Source: Alentia gelatinosa
Taxonomy: Eukaryota; Annelida; Polychaeta; Phyllodocida; Polynoidae
NCBI GenBank assembly: GCA_950022655.1
Contig: OX465592.1
Span: 6,170,044 to 6,234,043, forward strand
Direction of reading: 5' to 3'
Length of the DNA stretch: 64,000 bases
Below are positions 57,627-64,000 of this stretch, in pieces; positions within the stretch are counted from its first letter, which is position 1; every line of letters begins with the position of its first letter. A model generated the notes under the pieces. That model did not search any database. It was given only the letters and a program-made list of their open reading frames with translations, and was not told the DNA's origin. The position numbers and the translations under genes were made by a program.

Positions 57627-57637
57627 TATTTATACAT
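57627..57637 (-). promoter_or_regulatory. Possible TATA box, minus strand
   Basis: On the minus strand GTATAAATAGATCCC is a good TATA box match beside GC-rich sequence. No coding exon was recognised downstream (the N gap lies in the way), so this is only a candidate. Confidence 0.2.
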
Positions 57638-57945
57638 TCTGACAGGATCCGGTCTGAGAAGTGAGAACCGGTTTATCTCGCTCCGTCTGGCCATGTCGTA
57701 GGACGTTGCCTTCTTCCCACAGGGCTTGTCTTCTACTGGTGCTGGCTCGCTGTAGTCTCACTGCCGCAAGACCTCACAGTGTAGCTTTATGTCTGAGGAG
57801 TACATCAATACGTAGCCACAGGACTCAGAACATGGAGAAATAAAGAAACCTTCAGGTCGTTAAGAAAACATTTACTAAAGAACAAAAGGGGTCTAGTCAC
57901 GCTGTGCCTCAGACCTGAACCCATGTAAATAGAGAAGAGTAATTA

Positions 57946-57946
<1 letters not shown>

Positions 57947-58011
<65 letters not shown>
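57947..58011. repeat. (AT)n microsatellite
   Basis: About 32 uninterrupted AT units. Confidence 0.97.
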
Positions 58012-58018
<7 letters not shown>

Positions 58019-58086
58019 AAATCAACAAGATTAATATAAGTATATATCTCTGATAGTGTGTAAAACGACCGCTAGATGTCTTTGTT

Positions 58087-58087
58087 G

Positions 58088-58121
<34 letters not shown>

Positions 58122-58212
58122 CATGTATACATACATATATACATACATGTATACATAAATATATACATACATGTATACATACATATATACATATATATAT
58201 ATGTATATATTT
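58087..58212. repeat. (TACA)n/(TATA) microsatellite
   Basis: ACATACATACATACATACAT passing into ATATATACATGTATACATAC variants. Confidence 0.95.
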
Positions 58213-58761
58213 ATTTCTGTTCTTCATTCATGGAGCATGTTCTACATGGTCAATACATGATAACTTCACTTTGTGGTAGATGATTAAACATACATACACA
58301 GCATACTCACATACATACATAGCATACAAAACATACATTATAAAATACACAAATATATGCATACATATACACATGACACACACAAATACACATGCATAAG
58401 CACACATGACATACACAACGCGATTCAGCAACAAAAAATGTTATTCATTTATAATTACACTCTCATTCATCGATGATGAAGATCCTATCTAGGCCTAGTC
58501 TTTTTATTGTATCCAAATCGCAGTCCCTCTGTATGCTGGGCTTAACTGAAACCCATTTGTTTTTAATCTATAATCATTCATTTTTACCTTGGCATCACTT
58601 CATGTGCTATGTCATATTGTTACAATGTTTTCTATTATGTTTATACATAAATTTGTAGAAAATGCTCATGAGATGCCTTGCCCTGCGGAATTTTAGTTTC
58701 TCAATATTACACTCAATATGAAGCTGTGGGTAACTAACATTGTGTTTCTGGTTCTCGTTGC

Positions 58762-58871
58762 AGCGATTCCGCGCGTTTTTCGGCAGGCTGAGACGCAAGT
58801 TGGCCTTGTCTGCTTCTAGCTGGCACTGCAGATCGCCAGTTGTCCAGACAAGGCCACGAGGTTGCCCGGAG
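58762..58871 (+). CDS. Possible short exon, unassigned
   Basis: TTTCTGGTTCTCGTTGCAG is a good acceptor, followed by a GC-rich open stretch reading RFRAFFGRLRRKLALSASSW to a TGA at about 58,871. The opposite strand is open too (VWTTGDLQCQLEADKANLRL), so strand and reality are uncertain. No family recognised. Confidence 0.25.
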
Positions 58872-58943
58872 TGAGGAGCAAGAATTTTCCATGCGGTGAC
58901 TGACACTCCGTAAGACAGCATTTCATAATCTTCTTCATAACGA

Positions 58944-59411
58944 TACACAGTGAAAACCCCGCTTCTGGGACACCTCGCTTAAGCGGACACCCCACTAAAG
59001 GTTCCGCTTTAAAGGCCCATTCCCACTAGGCGATTTCTGCCCCTGAGACTACTGCTGGAAATAATCGCCGGGAAACCACAGTCGCACAGCAGGTGGGAGG
59101 GCACAGTCGGCGACTATGCCCTAATATATTTCATGCATGTTTGAAATTGAATCGCAAGAGACTGGTGCCCTTTTAAGCGAGAATCCAGTCGCTGACCCAA
59201 GCCTGAACAACAGCGGGTAGGGCAATAGTCGCCGACGATTCTGCTTATTTTAATTCCCACTTGGCGACTCCTGAAATTCCTAGAAATTTTGGCTGATAGT
59301 CGCCGACGGGTGCCCTCTGAATGCCCCAAAATCGCTTAGTGGCATCCGGGCTTTAAGGGAACAATTTGCTGGGAACGTAGGGTGTCCCCTTAAGCAGGGT
59401 TTTACTGTACA
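58944..59411. mobile_element. TA-flanked MITE (outer) carrying a nested element
   Basis: The outer ends (ACAGTGAAAACCCCGCTTCT and AAGCAGGGTTTTACTGTA) and interior are the same family as 49,095-49,196. The interior is split at 59,009-59,356. Confidence 0.88.
59009..59356. mobile_element. Nested TTAA-flanked MITE (piggyBac-type target)
   Basis: TTAA at 59,009-59,012 and at 59,353-59,356 bracket inverted ends AGGCCCATTCCCACTAGGCG and CGCTTAGTGGCATCCGGGCT. The interior repeats 'cgactat/agtcgcc' motifs. Removing it with one TTAA restores CCGCTTTTAAGGGAACA-like sequence matching CCGCTTAAGGGGACA at 49,138. Confidence 0.88.
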
Positions 59412-59726
59412 CAATGCCCAGCTGAAAATGACCAATGACTTAAGACCAAAATACCTCAAAACCCACTGGTGCTTATTATGTTTCGATCCTAGATAGGCAG
59501 TTGCAGAAATGCCAAGATGACTGGGTTCAAGTGGGTTACAGAAAAATATCTATAAACTGAATGTAGCCCAAACCTTTTTAATTGTTATTCATCTATAATT
59601 GCATGCTCATTTATCATCGATGAACATACTATTTGCTCCTAGTTTAGATATAATTCCATGCTCATTCATCAATGCTGAACATACTGTTTATTGCCTGTTT
59701 ATGACGATGCTGTTTCCCGTTTGCAG

Positions 59727-59852
59727 GTGATACGATGGCGATAGGAGTAGAACCCGGGCGACCCCCGGGACTAGCCTCTCGAACCCTCATTTTCTGCGTC
59801 ATAAGCATTTTTCTCAGCGTGTCACTAAATAGTCAGATTACGGCAGCACAAG
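59727..59852 (+). CDS. Gene D first coding exon: signal peptide (ATG 59,735)
   Basis: The acceptor GTTTCCCGTTTGCAG ends at 59,726. The ATG at 59,735 follows after eight untranslated bases (GTGATACG). The reading is MAIGVEPGRPPGLASRTL, then a hydrophobic core (IFCVISIFLSVSL) and NSQITAAQ, a signal peptide of about 35-39 residues, before a strong donor (CACAAG|GTAAGC, phase 1). A phase-1 intron right after a signal peptide is the usual layout for modular extracellular proteins, as in gene B. The mature protein is beyond the window, so its type is unknown. Confidence 0.7.
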
Positions 59853-59910
59853 GTAAGCCAGCTCCTAACCAGCGTAATCTAACCAGCTATTATCTACAGA
59901 TTTCTTTTCA

Positions 59911-60260
59911 TAGGGAGCCAAAGTAGACCCGCTGAAACTGCAGATACCCATTCACAAAACAACATTTCCGGAGATAGATGCTCAGTACTTTGACTATATA
60001 GGTTCGAGATTGTGTGCGTCATTCTCCAATCTTTTGAATGCATATTTTGATACACTAAACAGCAGTCATTATAGCTTCGAGACAAACTTTTTCGGAGATG
60101 GAGGTAGTAAAGTACACTCTAAATGTAGTAAACGAGACAAAAAAAAATTCTAGCCTCGAACCCCAATAGCTTTAGCACTAATCCTCGTTCTTACTGGCCC
60201 CAGAAATAGTGTTTTGAGCACGGGTATCTACGGCTCTAATGGGGCCACTTTGGCTCCCTA
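59911..60260. mobile_element. MITE (GGAGCCAAAGTNNACCC family) in gene D intron
   Basis: AGGGAGCCAAAGTAGACCCG and CTGAAACTGCAGATACCC are mirrored, more diverged, by GGGTATCTACGGCTCTAA and GGGGCCACTTTGGCTCCCT; TA flanks. Same family as 42,611-42,903. It begins about 60 bp after the exon donor. Confidence 0.82.
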
Positions 60261-60263
60261 TTA

Positions 60264-61103
60264 CAATCATTCATAGTACAATGATCTTCCATGCATTCTT
60301 TATTGTTGGATTATGTAAGAAAATCTATATAGAATACCCATGATTATCACTTAACTGTTCATTCACTTTGGAATATCCTCCATAGTTTCCTCATGACAGT
60401 GTATTGTGTACTTACAGTTCTAATTGCCAAATCTTTAAAAAATCGGTTTAATGCCATTGCCCATCCTAAAATGACAACAAAGCTGTGTACTTTCAGCTAT
60501 CCAATGAATACTACTATAATATACTGTATTGAATATTTTAGCTATCCAGTATCACCACCAATGCAAATATTTCTATATAATTAACAGTAGCCATATCACC
60601 ATTTGTGATAGTATTTCCTGATGACAATAGTCACAAATATCATTTTCTTTCGTGAGAAAAACCAATATAAATTCAAGATGACTTTATACAATAACTACCA
60701 CGATCCATTGGGGAGATAAATGCTTAATTGCTTAGATGTAAATTACATTTCTGTCACGCTTGGTTTTTCCCATTGATATAATAGTATCTTATCACTTGCT
60801 CGAATGTCTCTAATGTATTAGGCAAGTTATAGTGAATAGCGATTTTGCATATTTAAATCCGTAAGTAATTTAATCATATGCAAAAATAGGGGAAGAAGGA
60901 AACGTTCATTGTTCATTTTTCATCATGAGGAGTGACAAACTTGAATTGATATTTATATAGAACTGCATCGAGAACGTATAAATACACAATACACCACAAG
61001 TTTGATTGGGCCCCAATTGTCATTGGGGCGAAACAGAGTGACGATTATAGCACATCCAAACGAGTGAAATATTGTGTATTTTACAATTCGAGTGCAGTTC
61101 TGG
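60264..61103 (+). other. Gene D intron, no recognised feature
   Basis: AT-rich, with short open frames lacking motifs. Near 61,000 a small inverted pair (TTGATTGGGGCCCCAATTGTCA reduced to GGGCCCCAAT/ATTGGGGC). Confidence 0.35.
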
Positions 61104-61306
61104 ATTTATCTCACCCCTTTCTATGACATCAAAGAGCATCAGAATATCAGAATAATTAGAATATACCTAGCAAATTCATATGACGTCATCTCCCATTCAC
61201 TATGCTACGGCCGTGGCATAGTATTGTCATTTTACGGGGGTGATCGTTGAGTATCTTTTCCTAATGTTATTTCTATGGCTAAACTTGTACCAGAGGTGAG
61301 ATAAAT
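61104..61306. mobile_element. MITE, TTTATCTCACCCC family
   Basis: Left end GGATTTATCTCACCCC, right end AGAGGTGAGATAAAT, and internal palindrome GCTACGGCCGTGGCATAG. The internal TTAAGCCTATGG motif is replaced by TTCTATGGCTAAACTTG. Confidence 0.75.
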
Positions 61307-61437
61307 GTGATTAGGAGGTACTATGTAGGCTGAAGGTAAACCCTACAGTAAACATTCATGTATGTCTACTTGTTGTGCATGCGCATTCATGTGCGCCATT
61401 TTGAATTCCTCTGTACATAATGAACTTCAAAACAAAC

Positions 61438-61644
61438 CTGGGGCCTGTTAAATAATCAAGCCCTTTTTTGCACTCCAATGAGACCAAGGGACGATATGGG
61501 TCAACTTTATTCAACACTTATGTACCACCTTCTGTTGGCTAGGACAGTCTTGGCAAATAAAGTTGAATATCAAACGATAACCCTCGTACGAGGTCTCCTT
61601 GTAGCATATACTTTTGTAGGCATAAGTTATTCAACAGGCCCCTG
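61438..61644. mobile_element. MITE with CTGGGGCCTGTTAAATAA ends
   Basis: CTGGGGCCTGTTAAATAATC is mirrored by AAGTTATTCAACAGGCCCCTG at the right (one base trimmed in the match). A partial copy is at 33,124. Confidence 0.75.
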
Positions 61645-64000
61645 CTCTGTGTAAATAGAAACACGACCACATTCCAACATTGAATGTAGCGAAACAAGCA
61701 CACAAGGAAAAAAAAACCAGCTGCAGAGAAAATTTGTACGGTGGCAAAAATCAGAAATGATTCGACTTCAGATGGACTTCCGGGGACCTAGTGTGCATGA
61801 CAGGTTCTGACGTCACTCTCCAATCAACCAATCACGGAATGTCACACAAGAGAAACAGCGCATGCGTGATGAACTGGCTGTGTTTGATGCATGCGCAGAG
61901 TCAATGATTTGTATATGCGCACATGTCCAGCATTCTACACTTGTATTATACGCATACAGCTATATACGCGCAGTGGCGATACTATCGATACAAATATGTG
62001 CATAGCGGCAAAGTTTCCACTCTACCTAATCATGCTATTTTAACTTTTTCCGGAAAGTGATGTTCATTTTGTGCCGCAGTCACTTGGATGTGAAGTGTAC
62101 AGAGTGTTTTCTCATTATTTGTAGCACTATTCACATTTCCAGTATTAAATCTACTGTGCACGACATTCACAATATTTTCATGGCAGTTGATGTGACTTAC
62201 CGGAAGTAGTATATTGGCAAAGTGGAAAATCCCTGAATATATGAATACCAGCAGCTTGGGAAACATGGCGGTATATATGCCACACACACAGTATTAGATG
62301 CATGTGCATGAGCAGCATTAGATGCATTGGATATTGTCCACACTGGACGCAGGCTTTATGGTGAAGTCGAATGCATGGCCATTACCTATATGTCTCCAGG
62401 GGGTTCTCTCCCCTCCAAACTCTCTGTGACAAAAACCGCTCAGAGTCTTATGAGAACACTATTCGACCAAATCGATGGATTTGGAGAAAAGAAGCCTCCG
62501 CGATTAAGTTCTTCACAAACCAAATCTTAAAACTGAACTTTCTCCGTTTGGACCTCACTGACAAGGATTATTTGGCCATATGTATGCCACCAAGGTTTTT
62601 TTGTCTATTTTTCAATTGTCTCCAACTATTTTGATCCAAACGTCCCTGAATTCTCTTACTGAGATTTTCTCACCACACCATGCGTATATTCTTGTGCAAA
62701 GCTTCTGACTAAAATCCCTTGAAAAAAGGTCAAAATATCTCTCCTTGTTTAGGCACCTCTGTAACTGTCCGAAGCCCTCTGACCATTTCCCTTTCCTCTT
62801 GGGCTGACCAGCTTCTAGCTTCCGATATCTATAAGTCCAAGGCACCTCTACCGATTTCGGAACATGGATGTACCTTTGTTGGTGACAAAAGAATGGTACT
62901 TTGTCTCAGGCGAGGCATCCTAACGCCGTCAGCCCTAGTCGGTAGATGTGGGGCAGCTAGGCAAGGGTCAGCCAATGATTAGTGATCCCCCCTTGAGATA
63001 TTCTTTTGTCACCGCTGTGTTGTCAGTCGATGTTCCTAAATCACTCACCAAAATTTTATCAACATGTTCATAAATCCAAATAACCCCTTTTCGGGTTACG
63101 TAATTTGCCTGCGACAAGTTCACCGACAACTATACGATTTGGGAACTAATCGTTCAACCCCGAAGCCGTAGATCTGCATTGGACTGTACTGGGCATACGA
63201 ATGCTAAGCTTTCCTTGCATAGGCCACATTCATTACTGAACTTACTTCAGCGAGTTGAGTTTACAGGAATACTTTTTTTCACTTAGTCCAACACTTCTTT
63301 TGCCTGCAGAGGTAATGCTAGATTGCGTTTGGCTTCGGGAACTAAAAGAATGCTCCGGTGAGAAAGTGCATGCAGAGTATGTCTAACGCAACTTTGATAA
63401 TTGCAGTAAACTTTAGAAATATCGTTCTGCATGCATTCTGTGATATATGCTCTACTCCTTTATTCCACACAGCTTTTAGCTTTTGTGTGCAATCGCCTTG
63501 CTCATTGTGTTCAAGTTGCATGACAGAAAACAAGACTTCCACAAAGGCGTGGCGTCCACCTACTGTGATATTCACTTAAAACTTCCCGATGCACTACAAG
63601 GCTTAATAGAAAACAAACATAGATGATCGGAACCTCTTTATTTCACACAAAAGTCTAAAGTAAGAATGTCTGTGTGCATCATAATCAGGTTTTAGGAATT
63701 TCGTAAAGCCTATCGTAGACGATTCAGAGCCAGTGGACACCAGGCCTTACTATAATGGTTCCAGCATCGAACAACCAACAGCACAGCTTGCGAACAATTA
63801 TCACAAAGACAAAGCTGTACACATTGTAATCCAAGCCCTATCTTCCTGTTTATAATTCAGAAATCACCTTCAAGCTTAATTCTGCCTGTTCTATATTTTG
63901 GAAGTTCTGTGTACATATTTCATGGGCGACCCATTCATGCTCTATCTTTTGGAAATTCTGGGTACTTATTCATGGATGACCCCATACAGGTTCATGATAT
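61645..64000 (+). other. Window end, no confident gene
   Basis: Frames at 62,327-62,634 and 62,719-62,982 are open over 65-87 codons, and the latter follows an acceptor-like TTGTTTAG, but neither has a recognisable domain or convincing donor. The next gene D exons, if present here, are not evident to me. Confidence 0.4.

Larger units (their letters stand above)
50377..59726 (+). other. Presumed first intron of gene D
   Basis: About 9.3 kb, filled with repeats (listed separately) and one N gap. The link between the two ends is inferred from the donor, the acceptor and the absence of another obvious + strand first exon. Confidence 0.35.

Noticed and set aside
62719..62982. Possible gene D exon after TTGTTTAG, phase-1 open frame of about 76 codons
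   Set aside because: No recognisable domain, no clear donor, ordinary base composition; too weak to list as an exon.

Overview
This is a eukaryotic, animal-type genomic window. It has short exons with GT/AG splice sites, extracellular protein modules encoded on symmetric phase-1 exons, two cytosolic-type tRNA-Cys genes, abundant short inverted-repeat (MITE-like) DNA elements, LINE relics and many mini- and microsatellites. Coding sequence is only a few percent. A repeat-dense marine invertebrate deuterostome such as a lancelet would fit, but the species cannot be fixed from sequence alone. There is no operon, phage or CRISPR structure.

All recognisable protein genes are on the + strand. Gene A (about 93-2838) is the 3' end of an unrecognised conserved intracellular protein; its first exons lie left of the window. 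From 2.84 to 21.3 kb I see no intact gene. Parts of 0.86-10.97 kb, including a piece of a gene A exon, reappear in the same order and decayed at 17.4-20.8 kb, so the region holds an old tandem segmental duplication. A 22-bp minisatellite sits at 14.7-15.1 kb.

Gene B (22,310-27,398) can be read from start to stop: signal peptide exon, two 61-codon CCP/sushi exons, a stalk exon, and an exon with a duplicated stalk, a transmembrane segment and a short tail. All its introns are phase 1, giving a 281-residue type I membrane protein. Its start lies about 80 bp after a minisatellite that looks like amplified MITE end sequence. Gene C (about 29.7-39.0 kb) gives a 285-residue charged, partly coiled-coil protein from two coding exons; the end of its last exon is tandemly duplicated 430 bp downstream. 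Its large intron holds two identical tRNA-Cys genes on the minus strand, a LINE fragment and a 48-bp minisatellite.

The stretch 39.5-49.8 kb is repeats without a recognised gene. Gene D begins in a GC/CpG-rich segment near 50 kb that ends in a perfect splice donor, and probably continues at 59,727-59,852 with a start codon and signal peptide; the rest is beyond the window. A 200-base run of N (57,267-57,466) lies in its presumed first intron.

The most informative structures are repeats with readable history: two cases where a related copy gives an apparent empty TTAA site for an insertion, a head-to-head MITE dimer forming a 440-bp palindrome, at least eight copies of one inverted-repeat family, and the exon duplications in genes B and C. 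I did not find an evident new multi-gene system.
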